Both the position numbers and the translations under genes were made by a program. Below the pieces are notes generated by a model, which made no database searches, was not told the origin of the DNA, and was given only the letters and a program-made list of their open reading frames with translations. Positions 1 to 7,321 of a stretch of 64,000 nt of DNA are shown here, piece after piece; position 1 is the stretch's first letter, and every line of letters begins with the position of its first letter. Source of the stretch: Chloroflexota bacterium (GTDB taxonomy: Bacteria > Chloroflexota > UBA11872); NCBI GenBank assembly GCA_022826485.1, contig JAJDUU010000014.1, positions 1 to 64,000 on the forward strand, in the 5' to 3' direction.

Positions 1-341
1 ACTGCCAAGCTAGCTAAGGATACGACCGTTAGAATGCCTAGAAACTTGGCTGCCTGAAAGAAAGTCCGCCATAAGTCCTTGCTCTTATCACTCTCTCTAA
101 GTACTCTAAGTCGTTTGCTAGAAAAGAAGCCAAGCACGACCGATGCAGTTGCAATTGTAAAACCTAACAATGTGCCTGAGACCGTAGCAGTAGATCTGTA
201 AATTATCTCGCGATTGTGAAGCATGAGCTTATTGGCCACTTGCGCGTCTCCGCACGCCACTAGCCAAAAGAGCAACGCAATCGCCGGTATAGCGGCTACC
301 AGTGACTCCATTAGCAGAAAGTTCCTGCGCCAAAAATGCAT
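1..341 (-). CDS. small polytopic membrane protein, partial (runs off left edge)
   Basis: The minus strand carries an open frame from an ATG at 341 to the window edge, giving 113 residues with no stop. Hydrophobic stretches lie at about residues 13-30, 50-73 and 94-113, so it is a multi-pass membrane protein whose C-terminus is missing here. The start lies 12 bp after the stop of the upstream gene (354-1289), so the two are probably co-transcribed. It resembles the 178-residue membrane protein at 26463-26999: an LLG motif opens the second helix in both, and S, L, L and L follow at matching spacings, with a Trp opening the third helix. Base composition is AT-richer than the window average. No known family is recognised; a pore-forming or membrane-perturbing effector is only an inference from context. 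Confidence 0.62.
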   Translation of the reverse strand, partial: MHFWRRNFLLMESLVAAIPAIALLFWLVACGDAQVANKLMLHNREIIYRSTATVSGTLLGFTIATASVVLGFFSSKRLRVLRESDKSKDLWRTFFQAAKFLGILTVVSLASLA

Positions 342-353
342 CACTGCATACTA

Positions 354-1289
354 TCAAGACATTCCAGGTGCAGAATAGATGTCATCGACAAGATCATCAT
401 ATGACTCAAAGATAGCCTGAAATGCTGAGTCTGGATCAAGGGCTCGGCCACGCGATGTCAGACGCAGGATCCTCTTTGTCGAAATGAGTTTGTCCTTCAA
501 TAAGTCGATAGTCTCGACGCGGTTTGTGTCAACGCATCGTCCGCGAACCTGCAAGCGGTCTGTCTTCTGAAAGAACTCCGCTTCAGCTGCCATGCTCTTG
601 AGTGGTCTAAGCAGCTTGTCCAACGCACGGCGTCTAGACCTGCGATTGGACTTAATGGTTAGTTGTACCGTCCTCGGCCTATCTATGACTTCCGCATTCG
701 CCGCAAGTGCGTCTCCCAGAGATCGATCGGCCCTTTTAACCTGTTCGACATAGGAAGGGCTGATGCTGATATCCAACACGCGTATCTCCCCAAGCCGGTC
801 TAGCTGACGCGCGGCGTCATTTCGGAGAAGAGCGTGGAATGTAACTTCGGGTATTGCACGGTTGGATTTGGAATGCAGGTAACGTGCGAACTGTGAAATC
901 CTAGGGCCAAAGTGGTTGTAGTCAACGCCTACGACATTGTCTGGAAAGGCAACGACGTGTATTGGCTCCGAAAGGCCTTCGTCTGCAGCAACACTGAGAT
1001 CTCGAATACGCCCAGCTTGCTCAATCTGGGGCAGGCCGCTGCGACGTATCCGGCCAAAGCGAATACATATGTCTCCTCGATCATGGTGATTGACTAAGCA
1101 AAGCGCATTCCCATTGCGGTCAGTCTGGTACCTGCCGCTGTCACCGTCGACGAACGGGAGTTGGTCGATGACCGCTAGCGCCGGTTTTGGATCAAAGGCC
1201 AGTGGAAGGCCTCCATCGTCAATCCCGACATCGGCTCTGAAGAAATAGATCTTTCGATCTACCGAGTATCTGGTTCGCCTACTAGGCAT
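354..1289 (-). CDS. uncharacterised soluble protein paired with a membrane protein, next to a DNA methyltransferase
   Basis: This 311-residue protein has no signal peptide or membrane segment. An AGGAG lies about ten bases before the ATG at 1289. It starts 32 bp after the methyltransferase gene ends and stops 12 bp before the membrane-protein gene, so the three look like one operon. By eye its layout matches the 277-residue protein at 25633-26466: an N-terminal IYFF/LFFL strand, a central strand pattern around IRFGRIRRSGLP versus KLGFERVGE, a segment ending in VLDISISP versus ATFKVSIRRP, and a late LQVRG versus VQAQG strand. I do not recognise the family. The coding sequence is AT-richer than the housekeeping genes, suggesting acquisition. 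A sensor or regulator for the membrane partner is an inference. Confidence 0.6.
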   Translation of the reverse strand: MPSRRTRYSVDRKIYFFRADVGIDDGGLPLAFDPKPALAVIDQLPFVDGDSGRYQTDRNGNALCLVNHHDRGDICIRFGRIRRSGLPQIEQAGRIRDLSVAADEGLSEPIHVVAFPDNVVGVDYNHFGPRISQFARYLHSKSNRAIPEVTFHALLRNDAARQLDRLGEIRVLDISISPSYVEQVKRADRSLGDALAANAEVIDRPRTVQLTIKSNRRSRRRALDKLLRPLKSMAAEAEFFQKTDRLQVRGRCVDTNRVETIDLLKDKLISTKRILRLTSRGRALDPDSAFQAIFESYDDLVDDIYSAPGMS

Positions 1290-1321
1290 ATGAACGTCTC
1301 CTAAAGGAGTGCATTAGCGGC

Positions 1322-4300
1322 TCATCCACTCCTCAAGCTCCTACGCTGAAACCAGTCATTGATAAGCTTGGTATCGCTACTGGAGAGGCCGTAGAGACTG
1401 TACACCATGTCGTTAAGTGTTTCGGTGTCCACTGATTCTCCGGCAACGCCAGTGCGGGCGATGCATTCGAGTTGGCGTAAGAGGCCAGGGTTCGGGGTTA
1501 CGATGGGGAGACGGGTCGTGCATTGAGTGAATAGCCGTAAGAAGCCGCCGCGTAACGCGTTCGTGATCTGGCACAGCAAGAACTCTGCGAGATCAGAATT
1601 CATGAACGCCATTAGCCACATCGAATTGATAGGCATGACGTAAGTCGTGTTGCCTAAGTGGCTGCCGTTCGGGTCAAAGGCGAATCGAAGATCGCGGGCA
1701 ATGTCGGGCCAGACAATCTTCGGGCGTTCGAACTCGGCAAAGATCCCCTCCTGTGGCTGTTGAAGCTCGTACCAGGGATGCAAGTGGGCGGTGGCACGCC
1801 GCTCAAGCTGCGGACGAAACCGCTCCAAGTGTTCGCGGACAGCGGGATAGCGGTCTATGTCCACGCCTCGATTCGTAAAGATGATATACAGCCCAGCCCA
1901 ATCCGGCGTCCAGCGCTTTATGTCGCGGCCGCGCAGCCACGGCTTGATGATCTCCGCGCTTATCGGGTCGGCGGCGATCAACGTGTCGCGTTTCGCTTGG
2001 TCGATCACAAAGGCTTGGTTGAGGCCAGTCACAACACCTCGATAGATGCGTCCATCGACAAACTCGCCAAGCGGTGTGCCCTTGTTCATTAGGCGCTCGA
2101 AGAGGCGAATGAGGGCCGGATCCTCCAGGACCCAGCCGGTCGGCCGGAAAGAGCTCTGGCGATAGTCCGCGTGGCCGTGGCGCGTCAAAATGTCGGGGAG
2201 GTGCTCCATCTCTCGGTTCATCTTTTCAGGGGTCACGCGGATCCCACGATCCGATAGCTCGCGCCGAATCGGCACGGCCAGATCGGCAATCTGCAGTTGA
2301 TGGCGTTCGTTGACCATCCCCTTCCGCCCAACCAGCACTGCCGGGTACGAGGTCGCCGTGAACACCGGCAAATCGCCGAAATCGATCACCTGAGAGATTG
2401 CCAATGCGCTTGCAAGAAATCCTCGAAGTTTCTTTCCATATCCCGCCCGCATGTACTTGTTGCTGGTTATGAACGCCAGTGTGCCGCCGTCCTTCAGCAC
2501 TTCGACGGCCCTAGCGTAAAAGTACACCAAGAGATCCGCACGCGAGGCGGCAACGACTCGGAAATTCGCCTTATATCGATCTTCGTCGCTCTTGTTGAGC
2601 TTTTCCATCCGCACATATGGCGGGTTAGCGAGCACGACATCAAAACCTTCACGCGCCGCGACCACTTCGGCGAATTCGATGCGCCAGTCAATGACTCCTT
2701 CAGGAACGGCTGTAACGCCAAGATCGAAACGAAGCTGCTCTTCGGCGGCCACGATCTCTCGTCGCAGAGCATCCTTCTGCGCTGTCTCACGCATGTAGCG
2801 GGTCTTGAGGGTTGGAAGTTCGGAGACTTCAATCTGATAGCGCGATTGATCCAGATGGCTTGGATCCGGCCCGAGCAGGCTATCGCCGCAAACGATCTTG
2901 AAGTCCAGGTTGGGCAAGGGCTCTGGCCTTTCGCCTTCGTACTCAATGGCCAGCGAGAGCCACAGGCGCAGCATGGCGATGTTGATGGCAAACGGTTCGA
3001 TATCGACGCCATAGAGATTTTGCTCGATGATGTGTAGCTTCAATTCGTAAAGGCTGCGGGAATCGGCCCTGACGTTATACAGGGCGGTCTGCAGGTCAAT
3101 GAGTTCTTGCAGCATGCCGAGCAGGTAGGCGCCGGAGCCACAGGCGGGATCGACCACAGTGATTTCGTCCAGCGCGCGGCTGATCTTGGGCGCGGCGTCG
3201 AGGGAGACGCTGGTGGTGTCGCGCTCGTCCACGAATCTCTGAATGGCCTCGGGACTCAGCCCGACGTCGCGGTTTTCAAGATGGCCCTTAACCGCTTCGC
3301 GGCACATGAAGGCGACGACGGGCCGGGGCGTGTAGTAGGCACCGGATTCGTGGCGGCCGGTGACGAGTTCCTCAAAGACCTTGCCGAGCATTTCGGGGTC
3401 GACGGCGACTTCGACGTCGAAGGGAGTGGACTCGAGGACGGTGAAGTTGAACTTATCGAACAGCTCGCTCAGCACGGGCTCAATTGCGCTGTCGGGCGCT
3501 ATGACGTCGTCGCGCCTGTCACATTCGGTCTGCTCGAAGAGGCCACCGTTGAGGAATGGGACGTCGCCAATGACCGACGCCAGATGTCTGCTCTTGAAGT
3601 TCAAGTCGCTCGACTGCGGGTTATTGAGCCCAAAGAAGAATAGGTGGTACAGCCGGTCCTGGTAGAAGCTGGTCTGATGTGGCGTGGCCTGGTAGTCTTC
3701 CCATAGGGCGTTGAGATAGTCGGTATTATCTCGGAACTTAAGCCAGCCCTTGCGCGAGAGGAAGTGGACGAACAAGAGCCGGTTAAAGAGGGTTTGGACG
3801 AACATCCGCCGGGCCTCAATCTCGTCCCTAGCTTCGTCCTCGTCGTCGGCGTCGGTGTTGAAACCTCGTACGAGTTGTTCCGCGGCCTCAAAAATGCGCT
3901 TGTATTCGGCGAAGAAGCTCTTGGTGACCGGTTCGACATCGAAGGCGGTTTCAAGCGCAGCACGAATGCTCCCGGAGTTGTCGTATTTCGAGTAGATGTT
4001 GGCGATCTGCTGGATGGCGGTGCGGTGGGGCAGGTCCCTCTCGACGACCATGCGGCGGAGGGTGGGTTGGGCGGTCTCGAACAGGGGGTGAACGAAGTGC
4101 AGCTGGCTTCGTGAGGTGTTGGTGAAGATGAGCAGCAGGTCGTCGCCGAGTTCGTTTGCCACCTGACGGGCTGCCGCGACGGCTTCCTGCTTTCGCACTC
4201 GGTCGGTATCCGAGGTATCGAGGGCGATGTAGCAGACGTGGACGCCGTCAAGGGTGGCGATGCGTTCGGCGGACGGCGGGAGCTTGACCCCAGCCGGAGT

Positions 4301-4459
4301 CGAGGTCAACGCCACCTGGCCGCGCTGGTCCCCAAAGTCCAGGACGTTTACGAAGAGCCGGCGGATTGCCTGGGCGCGTTCGTCCGGCTGGGCGGCGGCG
4401 AATATCTCTTTGATGTGCTCACGCACCTCGATCGCGTCCTGCACGTTCTTAATCGGCAC
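1322..4459 (-). CDS. Eco57I-type class I DNA adenine methyltransferase (restriction-modification or defence)
   Basis: This 1045-residue protein carries the N6-adenine methyltransferase signatures: the SAM-binding motif DPACGSGAY near residue 435 and the catalytic NPPY near residue 611. A long C-terminal region is typical of the TaqI-like target recognition domain. The N-terminal ~400 residues are helical with a short alpha/beta part (LDGVHVCYIALD, then DDLLLIFTN); I cannot see a complete PD-(D/E)XK set, so the protein may be methylase-only or have a divergent nuclease. It starts at GTG 4459 with GGAGG ten bases upstream. It heads a three-gene minus-strand unit with the soluble and membrane proteins at 354-1289 and 1-341. 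PglX-like or type IIG assignment is possible. Confidence 0.85.
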   Translation of the reverse strand: MPIKNVQDAIEVREHIKEIFAAAQPDERAQAIRRLFVNVLDFGDQRGQVALTSTPAGVKLPPSAERIATLDGVHVCYIALDTSDTDRVRKQEAVAAARQVANELGDDLLLIFTNTSRSQLHFVHPLFETAQPTLRRMVVERDLPHRTAIQQIANIYSKYDNSGSIRAALETAFDVEPVTKSFFAEYKRIFEAAEQLVRGFNTDADDEDEARDEIEARRMFVQTLFNRLLFVHFLSRKGWLKFRDNTDYLNALWEDYQATPHQTSFYQDRLYHLFFFGLNNPQSSDLNFKSRHLASVIGDVPFLNGGLFEQTECDRRDDVIAPDSAIEPVLSELFDKFNFTVLESTPFDVEVAVDPEMLGKVFEELVTGRHESGAYYTPRPVVAFMCREAVKGHLENRDVGLSPEAIQRFVDERDTTSVSLDAAPKISRALDEITVVDPACGSGAYLLGMLQELIDLQTALYNVRADSRSLYELKLHIIEQNLYGVDIEPFAINIAMLRLWLSLAIEYEGERPEPLPNLDFKIVCGDSLLGPDPSHLDQSRYQIEVSELPTLKTRYMRETAQKDALRREIVAAEEQLRFDLGVTAVPEGVIDWRIEFAEVVAAREGFDVVLANPPYVRMEKLNKSDEDRYKANFRVVAASRADLLVYFYARAVEVLKDGGTLAFITSNKYMRAGYGKKLRGFLASALAISQVIDFGDLPVFTATSYPAVLVGRKGMVNERHQLQIADLAVPIRRELSDRGIRVTPEKMNREMEHLPDILTRHGHADYRQSSFRPTGWVLEDPALIRLFERLMNKGTPLGEFVDGRIYRGVVTGLNQAFVIDQAKRDTLIAADPISAEIIKPWLRGRDIKRWTPDWAGLYIIFTNRGVDIDRYPAVREHLERFRPQLERRATAHLHPWYELQQPQEGIFAEFERPKIVWPDIARDLRFAFDPNGSHLGNTTYVMPINSMWLMAFMNSDLAEFLLCQITNALRGGFLRLFTQCTTRLPIVTPNPGLLRQLECIARTGVAGESVDTETLNDMVYSLYGLSSSDTKLINDWFQRRSLRSG

Positions 4460-4955
4460 GTCGTGGATGCCTCCCGCCCAAAGGCACGCGGATTATAGGG
4501 GTGAACGGAGTGGCGAGGCGTGGGTGAAGAGAAGTGCATAGGGAGAGGGGCGGGTTGGTGGATGTGGGTTGCCAGGGGGTGTGGTTCGACAGGCTCACCA
4601 GGGGCGCTGGGGTGCGGTTTGGTGGTTGGGTGCCCGGAAGAGGCCGGTTTGAGACCGGGCCGTACGAAAGATGGGGGCGGGATGCTGTCCGTGGGGAGTG
4701 TCTGGGCGGCGTGGCGGTGGCGACGGGGGCTGTGGAGGGGTTTGGGGGGTGTGGGGTTGAGGTGATTTATTCGGAGGGAAGCGGGTGAGCCGGCACCGTT
4801 CGCGCTCGGATTGGTGAGGGTTGGCGAGTTGCCGAGGAGTGAGAGGCAGCGCAAGCCGGATCAATACGGGAACGATGAGGGGAGACCTCAACCCTTGGTA
4901 GAATATCTCGGATATCTATTGGAATCGTCAACCACTGACGGCGGGGGAGGACGGG
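4460..4955. other. divergent intergenic region, G-rich on the plus strand
   Basis: This 496-bp spacer separates the methyltransferase (leftward) from the XRE-family antitoxin (rightward) and must hold both promoters. From about 4500 to 4760 the plus strand is strikingly G/T-rich with many runs of three to five G. The ORFs here lack family features and are rejected. Near 4588 sits a fragment of a dispersed repeat (gtggttcgacaggctcacc) whose relative occurs at 30447-30466. A palindrome at 4903-4915 is listed separately. Confidence 0.6.
4903..4915. promoter_or_regulatory. palindromic candidate operator for the XRE antitoxin
   Basis: The sequence ATATC-TCG-GATAT is a perfect inverted repeat with a 3-nt centre, embedded in the only AT-rich patch of the spacer, 41 bp before the GTG start of the XRE protein. 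Its position over a probable -10 region suggests negative autoregulation, as is usual for XRE-type antitoxins. No binding data exist here. Confidence 0.45.
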
Positions 4956-6344
4956 GTGTTTGGGCAGCGGTTGCGGTTGGCGCGGAAGAGGGCGGGACTG
5001 TCCATGCGCGAGCTTGCCACGCGGATGTCGCCGTCGGTCTCGGTGCAGGCGATCAGCAAGTACGAGGCCGGCAAGATGATGCCGAGTTCGCGAGTGCTGG
5101 TCGGCCTGGGCCAGGCGCTCGATGTGTCGCTGGACTTCCTTTTTGGAGGCCAGGTGGAGGGGCTGGAGGCGGTCGAGTTCCGCCGGCCCTCAGGTACGTC
5201 GGCCAAGGACCGCGCCCGCGCCGAGGTTCTGATCACCGAGCAGCTGGAGAACTACCTGGCCATTGAGAACATCCTGGACCTGGAGCCGGCGCCTGACCCG
5301 TTCGGCGGTCTGGGCTCCGTTCAGATCCGGAGCCTGGAGGACGTCGAGGGCCTGGCGAACCGCCTGCGCCGGGACTGGAATCTCGGCTCGGGTCCGATTC
5401 CCAGCATGACCGGCTTGCTGGAATCCAAGGGCATCAAGCTGGTTGAAGCCGACCTACCGGAGCGCTTCGATGGTCTGGTCTGCACCGTCAAGCTGGCTGG
5501 ATCCGGCCCAGATACCGAAGCCATCGTGGTCTCCAGCAGGGCCCAGATCGAAGGCCGGCGCCTGTCCCTGGCCCGTGAGCTGGCGGAGCGCGCAGTCGAT
5601 TCAGTTGCCGACTCGCGCATTCGGCGTGACAAGGCGATTGACCGATTCGCTCAGGCCCTGCTCGTCCCGGGAGAGCACCTGCGAGCGCAGGCGGGGAGCA
5701 ACCGGCATGGGTTTACTTATGGCGAACTGGTCCGCCTGAAGCACATGTACGGCGTTGCGGCGTCGGTGATGCTTACCCGGTTGCGCGAGGTCGGCGTGGT
5801 GTCTGCGGCCGCGCTGGATCGCGCGTTTCGCGGCTATATGCGGGCCTGGCGCCAGCGGGAGCCAGATCCGATCTCCCAAAACGAGGGCCTGGGCGCCTTC
5901 GAGAAGCCGCAACGGTTTGAGGACCTGGTGTGGCGCGGGCTGGGCGAGCAGTTGTTCGCACCTGTACGGGGCGCAGGCCTGCTGCGGCGACCATTGCAGG
6001 ACGTCGAAGCGGAAATCCGTGGGCCGAGCGCCGCTGCGTTTGAGGACAGCCCTGGAGTGTCCCGGAAGAACCAGCACGTGGTTCCTCACCCGGCTGGCTG
6101 GGCCGTCAAGAGCGAGGGCATTCGGCGAGCAACGTCGATCCACGCAACCCAAGCCGACGCAATTGCTGCAGCGCGAACCATCGCCATCAGCAACCGGTCG
6201 GAGTTGCTTATCCACAACCGGAAGGGCCGGATTGAGTCGCGCGACTACCCGGTCAAGCCCGGTACGCGCCACGAGGCTGAGTTTCCGGGCGAGCCCCAAG
6301 CTGAGGCGCCAATCCCTGAACTTGTCACTCGTCGTACGGCGTGA
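4956..6344 (+). CDS. XRE-family HTH / degenerate ImmA-IrrE / DUF2188 fusion antitoxin
   Basis: This 462-residue protein has three parts. Residues 1-65 form a Cro/C1-type helix-turn-helix (FGQRLRLARKRAGLSMRELA). The middle resembles the ImmA/IrrE (COG2856) domain, but the metalloprotease helix that should read HELGH is LARELAERAV, so zinc binding and catalysis are probably lost. Residues ~370-435 match the DUF2188 pattern (HVVPHPAGWAVKSEG and a SIHATQADAIAAA helix). The start is GTG 4956 with GGAGG eight bases upstream. It overlaps the PIN gene by 4 bp (GTGA), implying translational coupling. It is most likely the antitoxin and autoregulator of that toxin; the DUF2188 fusion is unusual. Confidence 0.8.
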   Translation: MFGQRLRLARKRAGLSMRELATRMSPSVSVQAISKYEAGKMMPSSRVLVGLGQALDVSLDFLFGGQVEGLEAVEFRRPSGTSAKDRARAEVLITEQLENYLAIENILDLEPAPDPFGGLGSVQIRSLEDVEGLANRLRRDWNLGSGPIPSMTGLLESKGIKLVEADLPERFDGLVCTVKLAGSGPDTEAIVVSSRAQIEGRRLSLARELAERAVDSVADSRIRRDKAIDRFAQALLVPGEHLRAQAGSNRHGFTYGELVRLKHMYGVAASVMLTRLREVGVVSAAALDRAFRGYMRAWRQREPDPISQNEGLGAFEKPQRFEDLVWRGLGEQLFAPVRGAGLLRRPLQDVEAEIRGPSAAAFEDSPGVSRKNQHVVPHPAGWAVKSEGIRRATSIHATQADAIAAARTIAISNRSELLIHNRKGRIESRDYPVKPGTRHEAEFPGEPQAEAPIPELVTRRTA

Positions 6345-6859
6345 CCGGACTCGTCGTCAGCGATGCCAGCTGCCTGATCGACCTGCACAAAGTTCAACTA
6401 TTATTCCTCGCCCTCGAGCTCCCGTATCGCTTTGTCCTGCCGCTACCAATCCGCGAGTCCGAGATGGCCAGTTTCACCGAGCTCGATTGGTCGCGATTGG
6501 ACACAGGCGGACTTGAGATGCTTGGCATTTCGCCCGAGCAAGCCGAAGCCGCGGAGCGCTTCGCGCAGGGTTCGTCGGGGCTGTCGGCCAATGACGGGCT
6601 CTGTTTACTCCTTGCCCAGGATCGCTCCAATAGCGTGCTGCTCACGGGCGACAAGCTTCTGCGCCGCGCAGCCGAGGCTGCCGGTGTGCGCGTGCACGGG
6701 GTGTTGTGGGTGGTTGACCAGTTGCAAGAGGCTGGAGTGTGTGGTGCTTCGCGCCTTATAACGGCGCTAGATGCATGGCGCACGGACCTCACGGTGTTCT
6801 TGCCTCCCGCGGAGATTGATCGGCGGCTGCGGCGGCTGCGGCGCTCGGCCGGCCTCTGA
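6341..6859 (+). CDS. PIN-domain toxin (VapC-like ribonuclease)
   Basis: This 172-residue PIN-like protein starts at GTG 6341 inside the stop of the upstream antitoxin. PIN acidic residues appear in order: the N-terminal SDASCLIDL aspartate, PIRESE glutamates near residue 40, a SANDGLCLL aspartate, and LLTGDKLLR. These are the expected Mg-binding positions of a PIN ribonuclease. The C-terminal extension after ~125 residues is longer than in compact VapC proteins. The pair with an XRE-ImmA antitoxin is a known arrangement for COG2856-linked PIN toxins. The RNA target is unknown. Confidence 0.82.
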   Translation: MTGLVVSDASCLIDLHKVQLLFLALELPYRFVLPLPIRESEMASFTELDWSRLDTGGLEMLGISPEQAEAAERFAQGSSGLSANDGLCLLLAQDRSNSVLLTGDKLLRRAAEAAGVRVHGVLWVVDQLQEAGVCGASRLITALDAWRTDLTVFLPPAEIDRRLRRLRRSAGL

Positions 6860-6972
6860 GGCACCGGTAGGCATTGACGACAAGCTGGACAACGAGTGTC
6901 ACGGCCGGGCTACTGAGATCGCGCAGGCGGAGTGCCGCGTGCCGACTGTCTGACGGGCGGGGGCCGATCCGC

Positions 6973-7074
6973 AATCTAGGAACGGCTATTCATGAGGTGT
7001 TCGGGCCGCTTGGGGGCGTGGACCTGGAGATTCCGCCACGGGAGCCGATGCGGGAGCCGCCGCGGTTCGACTGA
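6973..7074 (+). pseudogene. FitA/VapB-type antitoxin remnant (C-terminal part only)
   Basis: The last 33 codons before the TGA at 7074 read NLGTAIHEVFGPLGGVDLEI and a PPREPMREPP tail. This is the characteristic C-terminus of FitA-like antitoxins that wraps the PIN toxin. The N-terminal ribbon-helix-helix part is absent: upstream codons in this frame have no family resemblance. It lies 12 bp before a truncated PIN frame, so both halves of an old toxin-antitoxin pair decayed together. Confidence 0.6.
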
Positions 7075-7086
7075 GGTGAGCGGCGG

Positions 7087-7263
7087 ATGATCGTCCTGGA
7101 TGCGAACGTGCTGTCGAAACTCATGCGGGCACGTCCGGCGCCGGAAGTGCTGGCCATTGATGCGGCGGGCGCCCAGGCGTATGCCGAGATTGCGGCGGGG
7201 GTGCGCTCGGGGGCGGATTTGGTGGCTTGGATTAATGACTTGCGCGGAGCTTTCTGGATGTGA
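7087..7263 (+). pseudogene. truncated VapC/FitB-type PIN toxin
   Basis: A 58-codon frame opens with MIVLDANVLSKLMRARP, the textbook start of FitB/VapC toxins including the first catalytic aspartate. It then jumps to AQAYAEIAAGVRSGADL, which in intact proteins follows a segment that is missing here. It lacks the C-terminal acidic cluster. An internal deletion and loss of the 3' half would explain this. It is preceded by the antitoxin remnant at 6973-7074. The frame is too short to be active as a nuclease. Confidence 0.6.
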
Positions 7264-7321
7264 CACGCTGCGCGGTCTATTGAGACAAGGTATCAATAGC
7301 AGCATGGAGGGCGAGTAGGAG

